Assembly: GCA_017534445.1 (NCBI GenBank) | Contig: JAFXWC010000040.1 | Coordinates: 1 to 61,949 of the forward strand | Origin: Treponema sp. | Lineage (GTDB): Bacteria > Spirochaetota > Spirochaetia > Treponematales > Treponemataceae | Direction: 5' to 3' | DNA: 61,949 bases | Shown here: piece by piece, positions 34,350-43,241 of the stretch | Position numbering within the stretch: the first letter of the stretch is position 1 | Layout: every line of letters starts with the position of its first letter | Position numbers and translations under genes: made by a program | Notes under the pieces: model-generated | Told to the model about the DNA's origin: nothing | The model's input: only the letters and a program-made list of their open reading frames with translations | Databases searched by the model: none

Positions 34350-35470
34350 AATTGGCCATAGACTGCCGCATGAGCGGTAAGAGCGGAATAGGAACCTTTT
34401 TGGATAGCATAATACCCTTTTTTATTCTGAGCGGAACATCCATTTTGTTTTTGGGACTGCCGCAAAAAAAGCAGGAAGAAATAGAGCAAGGCATTTCTTC
34501 AGATGGCAAGTCGGAAGGAAAGAATCTTAAATTCATTCCATGTGGCATAAAAAACTTTTCGCTAAAGGAGATGCTTGCATTCCCCAGGGAAGTGCTGGAT
34601 GAAATAAATTCCTGCGACGCATATTTTTCCCCATACTGCAACGTCCCTGGACGCATTTTTTCCAGAGGAATAAAAATCCCGGTCTACACCACAATTCATG
34701 ATGTAATTTTCCTGGACATGCCGGAGATTGCAGGAAAAGCAGGAACTTTTATACGCAAGCAAATCTACAAACGCGCTATCCGCCTTAGCAAAGGAATCTT
34801 TACCGTATCTGAATTCAGCAGGGAACGCATAATAAAAAAGCTGGGCTGCAAAAAAAAGCTTACGGTAGTCTACAACGGAGTTCCCCTGTATAACGAGAAA
34901 GAAAACTCAGCAAAAGAAACGGAAAAAAGCAACACAATCCTTTTTGTAGGTAATATAAAAAAACACAAGGGCTTGGCAACGCTAATACCGGCATTCATAA
35001 AATTCCGCAGCAACCTGTCCCTTGCCGAAGAAGAAAAACCTCAGCTTCTTATTGTTGGCTCAAAGGAAAATTTTAGGACAGCAGATCTTGAACTTCAGGA
35101 ATTGATTTCTTCCGCAGAAAAAAACAATATTGTCTTTACAGGATTCCTTCCAGACGAAGAATTAAAGCAGCTTCTTGCATCCGCAAAGATTCTTGTTCAG
35201 CCTTCACTGTACGAAGGTTTTGGCATTCCCCCATTGCAGGCTCTTTATTCGGGAACAAAAGCAATAATTTCCGACATTCCGGTTTTTAAAGAAATTTATG
35301 CTGACCTTCCTGTTTGCTTTTTCAAGGCCGGAAACGTAGACGATTTGGCACAAAAGCTGGCCTCGGTTTATTTTGATGATACCCCGCTTCCAAATTTCAA
35401 AAAAACATATTCATATAAAAACACGGCAAATAAAATTCTTAATTCAATTTTAGAGGACATCAGAGGATAA
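34346..35470 (+). CDS. GT4-family glycosyltransferase
   Basis: GT-B glycosyltransferase of 374 residues. Start motif LAIDCRMSGKSGIGTFLDS, acceptor-side VYTTIHDVIFLDMP, and the donor-binding Glycos_transf_1 region: ILFVGNIKKHKGL, FLPDEELKQLLASA, LVQPSLYEGFGIPPLQAL with the E-x7-E pair. Transfers a sugar from a nucleotide donor to a surface glycan. ATG at 34346 overlaps the CotH stop (ATGA). Confidence 0.9.
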   Translation: MKLAIDCRMSGKSGIGTFLDSIIPFFILSGTSILFLGLPQKKQEEIEQGISSDGKSEGKNLKFIPCGIKNFSLKEMLAFPREVLDEINSCDAYFSPYCNVPGRIFSRGIKIPVYTTIHDVIFLDMPEIAGKAGTFIRKQIYKRAIRLSKGIFTVSEFSRERIIKKLGCKKKLTVVYNGVPLYNEKENSAKETEKSNTILFVGNIKKHKGLATLIPAFIKFRSNLSLAEEEKPQLLIVGSKENFRTADLELQELISSAEKNNIVFTGFLPDEELKQLLASAKILVQPSLYEGFGIPPLQALYSGTKAIISDIPVFKEIYADLPVCFFKAGNVDDLAQKLASVYFDDTPLPNFKKTYSYKNTANKILNSILEDIRG

Positions 35471-35474
35471 TCTT

Positions 35475-36590
35475 ATGAAAGTTGCAATTGTACACGATTG
35501 GCTTGTAAATTACGGCGGTGCAGAAGATGTTGTCGCAGCGATTCTTGAATTGTACCCGGAAGCAGATATTTTTACCCTTGTCTACGACAAAAAAAAGATG
35601 GGCAGCCACTTTTCAAAAAATAAAATCTACACATCGCGCCTCCAGAAAATTCCATTTGCAACACGCATTTATACAAAGCTATTGAATTTTATGCCCAAGG
35701 CTTTTGAAGAATTTGATTTTTCGGATTACGACTTGGTAATCTGTTCTTCTTCATCATGTGCAAAGGGGGTAATAACTCCGCCAACAGTTCCCCACATAGC
35801 ATACGTTCACACTCCAATGCGCTATGCCTGGGATTTGTTTTATGACTACAAAAAACGCAGCGGAAAACTAACAAGGCATTTTATGAACAAATGGATGCCT
35901 GCAATCCGCCAGTGGGATTTTATTTCTTCGCAGAGGATTGATTCAATCTGCGCAAATTCAAATTACATTTCCCGCAGAATAAAAAAATTCTGGAACAGGG
36001 AATCAACCGTAATTTATCCGCCTGTAAACACAGATTTCTATTCATACAATCCCAATGTTAAGCGCGAAGATTTTTACGTCTTCTTTTCAAGGCTCGTTCC
36101 CTACAAAAGAGCAGACATTGCCATTCAGGCCTGCATAAAGTCGGGTAAAAAACTCATCGTAATAGGCGGCGGTTCCCAGCTAAAGGAATTAAAAAAACTT
36201 GCGGCAAAAAATCCCCTTGTTGAATTCACAGGAAGAATCAGCGATGAAAAAGTAAGGGATTATTTGCAGCGCTGCAAGGCTTTGCTTTTCTGCGCAGAGG
36301 AAGACTTTGGCATTATTCCGGTACAGGCACAATCTTGCGGCTGCCCGGTAATTGCTTATGGCAAAGGAGGCGCAAGAGAGACTGTTATAGAAAACAAGAC
36401 GGGTCTTTTCTTTGACGAACAGAATGTGGAAAGCCTGGTAAAAGCAATGGAGCATTTTGAGGAACTCAATTCCGCAGGAACTTTTGATCCGGCAGTAATA
36501 GCTGAGCATGCACAAAAATTCAGCAGAAGCCGCTTTTCTAAAGAATTCAAGGATTTCTGTGAAAAGTCAATCAAGACCATTCAGCAGTAA
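35475..36590 (+). CDS. GT4-family glycosyltransferase
   Basis: GT-B glycosyltransferase of 371 residues. MKVAIVHDWLVNYGGAEDVV is the usual N-terminal strand and loop; the middle has HTPMRYAWDLFYDYKK and CANSNYISRRIKKFW; the C-terminus has YVFFSRLVPYKRADIAIQA, VIGGGSQLKEL, and AEEDFGIIPVQAQSCGCPV. Similar to mannosyl- or rhamnosyltransferases of the WbaZ/RfaB kind. It starts 4 nt after the previous stop and converges on the next gene. Confidence 0.9.
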   Translation: MKVAIVHDWLVNYGGAEDVVAAILELYPEADIFTLVYDKKKMGSHFSKNKIYTSRLQKIPFATRIYTKLLNFMPKAFEEFDFSDYDLVICSSSSCAKGVITPPTVPHIAYVHTPMRYAWDLFYDYKKRSGKLTRHFMNKWMPAIRQWDFISSQRIDSICANSNYISRRIKKFWNRESTVIYPPVNTDFYSYNPNVKREDFYVFFSRLVPYKRADIAIQACIKSGKKLIVIGGGSQLKELKKLAAKNPLVEFTGRISDEKVRDYLQRCKALLFCAEEDFGIIPVQAQSCGCPVIAYGKGGARETVIENKTGLFFDEQNVESLVKAMEHFEELNSAGTFDPAVIAEHAQKFSRSRFSKEFKDFCEKSIKTIQQ

Positions 36591-36593
36591 TTA

Positions 36594-37664
36594 TTATTTG
36601 TTCACATCCTTAACAATCTCGTAAAGGCGCTTTGCTGTATTTTCCAAAGTAAAGCGTTCCAAAAGACCAGACGGATTTTCCACAGGCTGTTCAAGAAGCT
36701 TGTCAAGATTTATGTCTGGATTGTCTGGGTCAATGTAGTAGGCGCAGTCTTTGTAAATTTCAGGAAGGGATGTTCTGTTGGAAATAATGATTTTTGAACC
36801 GCAGCTCAATGCTTCAAGCGGTGGCAGGCCAAATCCTTCAAAATAAGAAGGCAGCACAAAAGCCTTGCATCTGGAAATGAGCGACTTTACCTCGCCATCA
36901 TTCAAGTAGCCCGTCATTATAACATTCTTTAGCGAATTCAATTTTTTAAGCTCTGGCGCAACTACGGACGGAATAGGCTTTCCGCTTACGGCAAAAACTT
37001 CATTCGGAAAAAGTTCTGCGTGGGCCGCTATCCATTTTAAATTCTTCCTTGTGGAAAGAGAGCCAAGCGTAAAATAATATTTTCCTTCTTGCAACTGGGA
37101 AAGCCTTTCAAAAATAGAGTCATCCTTTTGAATGTCGCGGTAAGTTCCAAGGCCGTCGTAAACAACTTCTATCCTTTGACCTGGAGTTTTGTAAGTCTGG
37201 ACAATAGTTTTTTTTGTGTATTCGCTTACGGCAATTATCTTTTTGGCACGGCGGGCAATTCTCTTGTACATAAGTACACTGTACAGGTGAATTAACCGGT
37301 CGCGTCTTGTTTGCTTAAAATCATCAGGATAGAGTTTTGCATAAATGTCGTGAAGGTATTCTATTCCTGGGGCAAAATATGGACATGTGTTAGAAAAGTC
37401 AAAGCTAAGGCGGCGGTTCTTTATTACGTATTTCTGAAAATGAATCTGCGTCCACTTGGGAAAGAAATGGGCTTCCGCATCAAGCTGAACGACTTTTATG
37501 TTTTTAAATTCAGCAGGACGAAGAATGTTCTTTGGAACAACAAGTTCAAATTCACCTGGGGAACAAATCTTATCAAGATAGGTAACGGTGTCCTGGGCAA
37601 CACGCTCTATTCCTGTTAAGTTTTTTGCCCAAGACTCTCCGTTTATCGCAACAATCTTATTCAT
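36594..37664 (-). CDS. GT4-family glycosyltransferase
   Basis: GT-B glycosyltransferase of 356 residues. N-terminal NGESWAKNLTGIERVAQDTV, middle PYFAPGIEYLHDIYAKLYPDDF, IIAVSEYTKKTIV, C-terminal TLGSLSTRKNLKWIA, and VLPSYFEGFGLPPLEALSCG with the donor-binding Glu residues. It belongs functionally with the plus-strand locus but is on the minus strand, 8 nt after the nucleotide-sugar dehydrogenase stop. AAGG lies before the ATG. Confidence 0.9.
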   Translation of the reverse strand: MNKIVAINGESWAKNLTGIERVAQDTVTYLDKICSPGEFELVVPKNILRPAEFKNIKVVQLDAEAHFFPKWTQIHFQKYVIKNRRLSFDFSNTCPYFAPGIEYLHDIYAKLYPDDFKQTRRDRLIHLYSVLMYKRIARRAKKIIAVSEYTKKTIVQTYKTPGQRIEVVYDGLGTYRDIQKDDSIFERLSQLQEGKYYFTLGSLSTRKNLKWIAAHAELFPNEVFAVSGKPIPSVVAPELKKLNSLKNVIMTGYLNDGEVKSLISRCKAFVLPSYFEGFGLPPLEALSCGSKIIISNRTSLPEIYKDCAYYIDPDNPDINLDKLLEQPVENPSGLLERFTLENTAKRLYEIVKDVNK

Positions 37665-37672
37665 ACAAAACC

Positions 37673-38857
37673 TTAATCGCGGGCGTAAATGTCGCGGGTG
37701 TAAACCTTCTGCTTAACGTCGTCAAGTTCTGGAGCAAGGCGGTTGGAAATTATTACATCGCTTTCTTTCTTAAAGTCATCAAGGTTTCTTATAACGCGGG
37801 AATTAAAGAATTCATCTTCTTTAAGCACAGGTTCGTAGACAATAACTTCTATACCTTTTGCCTTTATGCGCTTCATAACACCCTGTATTGAAGAGGCACG
37901 GAAGTTGTCGCTGTTTGCCTTCATGGTAAGACGGTAAACGCCAACGACCTTTGGTTTTTTTGCTATAATCTGGTCCGCAATAAAATCTTTGCGTGTGCGG
38001 TTTGAATCCACAATGGCGCTTATTAAATTTTCAGGTACATCTTCGTAGTTTGCGCGAAGCTGCTTTGTGTCTTTTGGCAAGCAGTATCCGCCATAACCAA
38101 AAGAAGGATTGTTATAGAAGTCTCCAATGCGGGGATCAAGGCATACACCCTCAACAATCTGCCTGGTGTTAAGGCCACGCACTTCTGCATAAGTGTCAAG
38201 CTCGTTAAAATATGCAACGCGGAGGGCAAGGTATGTGTTTGCAAAAAGCTTTATGGCTTCCGCTTCCGTTAAATGGGGATGGAGAACTTTTACGTCCTGC
38301 TTTACGGCTCCCTGCTTTAAAAGAGCGGCAAAATCTTTTGCTTTCTGCAAGAGGCTTTCATCATCATCGGGGTAGCTTACTACAATGCGGCTTGGATATA
38401 GGTTGTCGTAAAGGGCATGACCTTCGCGGAGAAATTCCGGGGAAAAGAGAATATTCTTAAAGCCAGAACTTTTGCGCAAGGATTTTGTATATCCTACCGG
38501 CACTGTTGACTTTATTACGATAGTCGTATTCGGATTTATTTTTTTTACAAGTTCCACAACTGCTTCTACGGAGGACGTGTCAAAATAGTTTTTTACCGGA
38601 TCATAATTTGTCGGAGTTGAGACTATAACAAAGTCTGCACCTGCATAGGCTTTTTCTGCATCGGTTGTAGCGGTAAGATTCAATTTTTTTGAAGAAAGGA
38701 ATTCTGAAATTTCCTTATCAACTATGGGAGACTTTTTGCTATTGATTAAATCAACTTTTTCCTGAACTATATCTACAGCCCAAACCTCGTTATGCTGGGA
38801 AAGCAAAACAGACAAAGACAAACCTACGTAACCCGTTCCAGCAACTGCTATCTTCAT
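37673..38857 (-). CDS. nucleotide-sugar 6-dehydrogenase (UDP-glucose dehydrogenase-like)
   Basis: NAD-dependent dehydrogenase of 394 residues that oxidises the C6 alcohol of a nucleotide sugar. [15 protein letters not shown] binds NAD at 7-21; the central [18 protein letters not shown] region and [14 protein letters not shown] carry the catalytic Cys. The shorter length (about 390) fits the bacterial UDP-glucose 6-dehydrogenase subgroup; the product, UDP-glucuronate, would feed the epimerase at 31061. GAGG precedes the ATG. Confidence 0.9.
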   Translation of the reverse strand: MKIAVAGTGYVGLSLSVLLSQHNEVWAVDIVQEKVDLINSKKSPIVDKEISEFLSSKKLNLTATTDAEKAYAGADFVIVSTPTNYDPVKNYFDTSSVEAVVELVKKINPNTTIVIKSTVPVGYTKSLRKSSGFKNILFSPEFLREGHALYDNLYPSRIVVSYPDDDESLLQKAKDFAALLKQGAVKQDVKVLHPHLTEAEAIKLFANTYLALRVAYFNELDTYAEVRGLNTRQIVEGVCLDPRIGDFYNNPSFGYGGYCLPKDTKQLRANYEDVPENLISAIVDSNRTRKDFIADQIIAKKPKVVGVYRLTMKANSDNFRASSIQGVMKRIKAKGIEVIVYEPVLKEDEFFNSRVIRNLDDFKKESDVIISNRLAPELDDVKQKVYTRDIYARD

Positions 38858-38887
38858 TTTTCTACCTCGCGTACATATAATAAGACA

Positions 38888-38916
38888 ATTTTAGCACAAT
38901 AAAAATATTCTTGCAA
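38888..38916 (-). promoter_or_regulatory. promoter of the dehydrogenase-glycosyltransferase pair
   Basis: Minus strand TTGCAA (38916-38911), 17-nt spacer, TAAAAT (38893-38888), about 30 nt before the ATG. Confidence 0.65.
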
Positions 38917-38924
38917 ATGGACGG

Positions 38925-39055
38925 CATGCCAACTTTTACTGTGCCCGGCACTACGTGTCCGGTCAGGGCTTCTGCATTCCCCGCTTTCCGCGGTTCCGCT
39001 TTCGCTCCATTCCCTCCGGGAACGCTGCGCGCCGCTACAATCGGGCGTAGGATTA
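38925..39055 (-). repeat. family A structured repeat, inverted copy
   Basis: On the minus strand it reads ATTGTAGC..., GGGAATGGAGCGAAAGCGG, AACCGCGGAAAGCGGGG, the core order of family A. It separates the two divergent transcripts. Confidence 0.6.
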
Positions 39056-39071
39056 TTGGCAAGAACTTCTG

Positions 39072-39100
39072 TTGACGAAAAAGCGGTTTGTTAATATAGT
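39072..39100 (+). promoter_or_regulatory. promoter of the VTC/DUF4956 pair
   Basis: TTGACG (39072-39077), 17-nt spacer, TATAGT (39095-39100), about 20 nt before the TTG start at 39120. Confidence 0.8.
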
Positions 39101-39119
39101 TTATCTAAAAGGAAAGTCT

Positions 39120-39821
39120 TTGGAAAAAAAATACCGCCACGAATATAAATATCTTTCTCCTGAATACATACTCTCATATCTTCAGAAACGGGTGGGTATG
39201 GTTTTGCAGCTTGACCCGCATACAGGGGACGCCAAGCAGTATTCCATCAGAAGCATTTATTTTGACGACATGTACAACACCTGCTACCGGGAAAACGAAA
39301 ACGGAACAGACCCCCGCGAAAAATTCCGAATACGAATCTACAACGGTTCCACGGAGCACATAAAACTGGAGCTTAAGCAAAAGGAAAAGACAAAATGCTT
39401 CAAGTATTCAGCCCCCCTTTCCTTTGAGCAGTGCAAGACCATAATGCAGGGGAAAATTCCGCAATACGACAGCACCACCCCGTTCCTGGTAAAAAAGCTT
39501 ATTGCCAGGATGAAGCTTGTCCAATTGCGCCCGGTTTGCATTGTTTCTTACGAGCGCATACCCTATATCTGGACGGCAGGAAATGTCCGCATAACCTTTG
39601 ACCGCAACATACGCAGCTCTTCGGACATAAATGAATTTTTCAGCAAGGAACTTCCGGCCCGCCCGGTTCTTGAATCGGGTACAAACATGGTTGAAGTTAA
39701 ATTTGACGAGCTTCTTCCAGATTTTATATATGAACTTCTCCAGTCAAGCAGGCTTGTGCAGACAGCATTTTCTAAATACTATCTGTGCCGCCGCTACAAC
39801 ATGACGGGAGAATCCATATAA
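39120..39821 (+). CDS. VTC-domain (polyphosphate polymerase-like) protein
   Basis: Protein of 233 residues made of one VTC domain: KYRHEYKYL, RSIYFDDMYNTCY, FRIRIYNGS, IKLELKQKEKTKCFK, and late VEVKFDE form the basic tunnel that in yeast VTC makes polyphosphate from ATP. The TTG at 39120 is preferred: AAAGGAAAG lies 5 nt upstream, and the longer frame would begin inside the promoter. A DUF4956 membrane protein follows 38 nt later. Bacterial VTC proteins are poorly studied; the usual CotH partner is in the glycan run 5 kb upstream. Confidence 0.87.
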   Translation: MEKKYRHEYKYLSPEYILSYLQKRVGMVLQLDPHTGDAKQYSIRSIYFDDMYNTCYRENENGTDPREKFRIRIYNGSTEHIKLELKQKEKTKCFKYSAPLSFEQCKTIMQGKIPQYDSTTPFLVKKLIARMKLVQLRPVCIVSYERIPYIWTAGNVRITFDRNIRSSSDINEFFSKELPARPVLESGTNMVEVKFDELLPDFIYELLQSSRLVQTAFSKYYLCRRYNMTGESI

Positions 39822-39859
39822 AGCTTTACAAAAGTAAACAATAAAAACAGGAGAATACA

Positions 39860-40543
39860 ATGACAACTTTCAAGGACATCTTTAAGAAATCGTTTTTGCA
39901 GGGATTTTCCAGATTTGACCTTACACCGCTGAACATGGTGATTGTTCTGGGACTTTCCGCACTCTTCGCAATATATATTTTTGCGGTCTACAGAATTCTT
40001 ACCCGCAAAACTTTTTATTCCAAAAGCTTTAACATTTCCCTTGCTTCGGTAACAATAATCACTACGGCAATAATCATGACTATTCAGTCCAATGTGGTGA
40101 TTTCTCTTGGTATGGTTGGTGCGCTTTCTATTGTCCGCTTCCGCACAGCCGTAAAAGAACCCATGGACCTTGCCTTTATGTTCTGGGCAATAAGCACTGG
40201 AATCATCTGTGGAGCAGGACTTGCAGAAATTTCCTGCATACTTGCAATAATGATGACGCTTGCGGTTGTTGTCTTAGACAGAATTCCGATTGGCCGTGCC
40301 CCGCAAATTCTTATGGTAACCCTTAACGACTACAACAGCGAAAGCACCCTTATTACAGAAGTAAAAAAGACCTGCCGCTACTTTAGCGTAAAATCCAGAA
40401 GCCTTGCAAACGGACAGGCCGACTATGTAATAGAAGTACGCGTAAGGGAAGAAAACGAAGGCGAACTAATAAAGGATGTTTCTTCTATAACAGGAGTGAT
40501 TTCTTCCAGCCTTTTGCGCCACGACGGAGAGGTAACCTACTAA
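39860..40543 (+). CDS. DUF4956 membrane protein
   Basis: Inner-membrane protein of 227 residues with four or five helices in the first 140 residues and a cytoplasmic C-terminal domain (GRAPQILMVTLNDYNSESTL..., EVRVREENEGELI). The central SIVRFRTAVKEPMDLAFMFWAI is characteristic of DUF4956 proteins, which are repeatedly found next to VTC and CotH genes. AGGAG precedes the ATG. Function unknown; possibly the membrane partner or exporter for the VTC product. Confidence 0.85.
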   Translation: MTTFKDIFKKSFLQGFSRFDLTPLNMVIVLGLSALFAIYIFAVYRILTRKTFYSKSFNISLASVTIITTAIIMTIQSNVVISLGMVGALSIVRFRTAVKEPMDLAFMFWAISTGIICGAGLAEISCILAIMMTLAVVVLDRIPIGRAPQILMVTLNDYNSESTLITEVKKTCRYFSVKSRSLANGQADYVIEVRVREENEGELIKDVSSITGVISSSLLRHDGEVTY

Positions 40544-40565
40544 TTTAGATGCTTAGCAATACCGC

Positions 40566-42092
40566 TTACTTTACCGTCATGCGGGCAAAAACACCAACGC
40601 TGTTCAACATGGCAAAATAATTGGGAAGGTCATCATAGAAAGCATACTTAAGGTAGAGCTCATCACGGAGGCCTATGCTTATCATGTCGGACAGCTGGTA
40701 TTCGTAGCTTAGGTTTAGCATGTTCTGGAATTCCAGCCCACATTCATAAGTATCAAAGTCCTGATCCTGCCAGGGGAAGGCGTAGTGGGCATAAGTGCGG
40801 TTTTCCAAGGCAATCTTGTTCTTTTCAAACAGAGTCCACTTAAAGGCAAGTACATTTTCTGCGCCAAAGGTGTAGCTGTAGCTGCGGTAGAGTTCGTCAG
40901 GCTGCGGAAGCAAATCCCTTCTGTAATAGGCATAGTCGGTTGTGCCAAGAAAATTCGCACCAAGAATTTCTTTCCACTCAAAGACATTGTTTTTGCTGAA
41001 TTCTTTTTTCTGCTTAATGGCTGCACCCAAACCAAGCGAACTTACCTCAAAGAAGGAATGCCACCTAAAATCATACAAAAGTGATGCCCCGACTGACGTT
41101 TCCGTGTTTTCACTGTTAAGGGAATCTGGTGTACGCGCAAACAAAAAGCCGTCGCTTGAAATATTTACGTCATACATAAAATTGCGCTCACCGTCGCTCG
41201 TACCTTCCCCAGAGCCTTTTCCAAAAGAGCCGCTCATAGAAAGTTCAAACTGGCTAAAGGGAGTGTTGGAGTCAACCTGGTAGGGATTGTCATAGACAAC
41301 GTTGCAGGCAAAACCTCCGTAAACAGGGAAGGCCTCACCAAAGCTTTTGCCGTCCGCATAAGAAGCCCCCGTTGCAGAACCGAATCCCGCACAAAAATCA
41401 AGGCCATAAAGTTTAGACGCACGGGGAAGGGCTTTTTTCTGCAGAACCAAGTCCGACCACATGCGCATGGGATTTGGAATATAGCTTGCGTAATATCCCA
41501 AATTCTGCATCTCGTAGCTAAGGTTGTAGAGCATTTCCCCCATAAAGGCAGCGCCAACACTTGAATAAACCAAGTCGTTTACAGAAGGCGCATTTGTCTC
41601 GCAGAAATATTCCCAAATCAGCGAACCGGAAGCAGAAAGAAGCAAAGACTCAAAGGGCGTAAAATTGGCATTGCGTCCGCTTGTATAGTAAAGCGAGCCC
41701 TGGTAGGGATGCAACACAAAATTGGTCCAGTACCAGTCTGTGTCATATTCCCAGTCTTTTTCGTAAAAGTGCCTCCAGTCATCAAGCGTTACTTTTGTCC
41801 AGCCCTGCCTTGTTACAAATTTGTTCCAGCAGAAAATTATGGAATTTGCAACTAACATGCCGCTAATGCCTGTAATATAGTGGTGTTCGGAAGGGGCTCC
41901 AAAAAGATAGGTTCCCAAGTTAAAAGAAAGGTTTTCTTTTTCTTTATTCTTAGGCTTGTTTTTGGCTATAGTGGGCTCCTGTTCCAAAGGAGTATCTTCA
42001 TCATTTACAGCAGCCGCTTCCTGGGCAAAAATCATATTGGACTGCCAAGTCAAACAAAACATCAATGCAAGAAAAAACGCTTTAATTTTCAT
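40566..42092 (-). CDS. DUF3943 outer-membrane-like protein
   Basis: Exported protein of 508 residues. Signal peptide MKIKAFFLALMFCLTWQSNMIFAQ, no lipobox. The DUF3943 region (about 85-215) has WRHFYEKDWEYDTDWYWTNF and HPYQGSLYYTSGRNANFTP. The remainder is rich in alternating aromatic strands and ends with ARMTVK, as in beta-barrel outer-membrane proteins. TAGGA lies upstream. Function unknown; its place beside the glycan/VTC genes may be chance. Confidence 0.8.
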   Translation of the reverse strand: MKIKAFFLALMFCLTWQSNMIFAQEAAAVNDEDTPLEQEPTIAKNKPKNKEKENLSFNLGTYLFGAPSEHHYITGISGMLVANSIIFCWNKFVTRQGWTKVTLDDWRHFYEKDWEYDTDWYWTNFVLHPYQGSLYYTSGRNANFTPFESLLLSASGSLIWEYFCETNAPSVNDLVYSSVGAAFMGEMLYNLSYEMQNLGYYASYIPNPMRMWSDLVLQKKALPRASKLYGLDFCAGFGSATGASYADGKSFGEAFPVYGGFACNVVYDNPYQVDSNTPFSQFELSMSGSFGKGSGEGTSDGERNFMYDVNISSDGFLFARTPDSLNSENTETSVGASLLYDFRWHSFFEVSSLGLGAAIKQKKEFSKNNVFEWKEILGANFLGTTDYAYYRRDLLPQPDELYRSYSYTFGAENVLAFKWTLFEKNKIALENRTYAHYAFPWQDQDFDTYECGLEFQNMLNLSYEYQLSDMISIGLRDELYLKYAFYDDLPNYFAMLNSVGVFARMTVK

Positions 42093-42183
42093 ACCGGGAT
42101 TCCTAAAACTATTTCTTTAATATAAAACACTATAGTAGAATTTTCAGTCCGATTCAAGAGTGGATTTTTCTTTTTCTTCTGGA

Positions 42184-42345
42184 CCAAGCTTCTATTGCTA
42201 ACCCGCTTTCCAGGGTTCCGCGGGGCCATCAAATGATAAACAAACAGCACCATGGATGGTGCGTCATTTGTTGGCATAAAAAGCAGGTGAGTTTTCGCAG
42301 AAAACTCATGGTTAAAAATTGCATGGATGCAATTTTTAAGCAACC
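42184..42345. repeat. partial family A repeat plus three-hairpin element
   Basis: The left part (42184-42228, minus orientation) has the family A end GGAACCCTGGAAAGCGGG. Next come three near-perfect hairpins: GCACCAT-GG-ATGGTGC (42247-42262), TGAGTTTTC-GCA-GAAAACTCA (42288-42308), and a 13-bp stem TTAAAAATTGCAT with a GG loop (42312-42339). Two of the loops share CATGGATG. Transcript ends or a regulatory RNA are possible; the 285-nt gap holds no convincing gene. Confidence 0.6.
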
Positions 42346-42377
42346 GCCCTTCCAATCGGTGGTAGGCTTGCTTTTGC

Positions 42378-43241
42378 TTACACAAACAATTCCATTTGCA
42401 AATCTTTTTCGGGAAATGTCTTCATGTAGGAAAAACATTCATTCGGGGTGCATAAAATCTTGTGCTTTTTGCATTCCTTCTGGAAAATTTGCATTAGCCT
42501 TGCATTGTTGGGGCTTTCGCACACGTAGCTTTTTCCAAAGCATTTTTCGTATTTCTCCCTCATACCGGGAAAATGCCTGTCCAGCGCAGAATAAAAATAT
42601 TCCCGGTTGCCATCGCGCAGGGTAAGTCCAAAGCCAAAGCAGATTATTCCTTTTACGCCTGCCTTTGCACAGCGGTCCATTATTGAAAGCAAATTTTCTT
42701 CCGTATCGTTTATAAAAGGAAGTATGGGACTTAGCCAAACAATTGTGGGTATTTCTTTTTCGCGGAAGATATTCAGCACCTCAAAGCGGCGGCTTGTAGG
42801 ACAAACGTTGGGCTCGATGATGCGGCAAAGATTGTCGTCCGCAGTGGTTACGGTCATCTGCAAAACAAATTTTGTCTTACGGTTTATTGCTTCTATTATA
42901 TCCAAGTCCCTAAGCACCATGTCTGATTTTGTCTGAAGGGCAGCACCAAAACCATGCCTTTCCAGAAGCTCCAGTGTTTTTTGCGTCATGCACAAGTCTT
43001 TTTCGCAATGCATATAGGGGTCACACATGGAACCTGTTCCAACCATGCACTTCTTGCGCTTGTGGATAAGGGCATCCTCCAGCAGTTCTATGGCATTTTG
43101 CTTTACTTCTATATCCTCAAATGGAATTGGCGTATGGTAGCAGAGGCTGCGGCTGTCGCAGTAAATGCAACCGTGCGTGCATCCGCGGTAGAGGTTAATG
43201 CCGTTGGAATTTAGTATTGTCTTTGCGCTTACAAAATGCAT
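42378..43241 (-). CDS. radical SAM protein, SPL/SplB-like
   Basis: Radical SAM enzyme of 287 residues. NLYRGCTHGCIYCDSRS holds the CxxxCxxC [4Fe-4S] motif, followed by GTGSMCDPYMHCEKD, ALQTKSDMVLRDLDII and QMTVTTADDNL, as in the COG1533 DNA repair lyase group related to spore photoproduct lyase. It may not repair DNA in a non-sporulating organism. Start at 43241 overlaps the regulator stop in TAATG; the longer upstream frame lies inside that gene and is rejected. Confidence 0.88.
   Translation of the reverse strand: MHFVSAKTILNSNGINLYRGCTHGCIYCDSRSLCYHTPIPFEDIEVKQNAIELLEDALIHKRKKCMVGTGSMCDPYMHCEKDLCMTQKTLELLERHGFGAALQTKSDMVLRDLDIIEAINRKTKFVLQMTVTTADDNLCRIIEPNVCPTSRRFEVLNIFREKEIPTIVWLSPILPFINDTEENLLSIMDRCAKAGVKGIICFGFGLTLRDGNREYFYSALDRHFPGMREKYEKCFGKSYVCESPNNARLMQIFQKECKKHKILCTPNECFSYMKTFPEKDLQMELFV

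Noticed and set aside
39072..39119. Longer N-terminus of the VTC protein from TTG 39072
   Set aside because: That stretch contains the -35 and -10 boxes; the TTG at 39120 has a good ribosome site and starts at the conserved domain.
42247..42339. CRISPR array
   Set aside because: The hairpins have different arms and no regularly spaced identical repeats or cas genes are present anywhere in the window.
42089..42385. Minus-strand frame of 98 codons over the hairpin element
   Set aside because: It reads through repeat hairpins, lacks a ribosome site and overlaps the DUF3943 start; the peptide looks like translated repeat.
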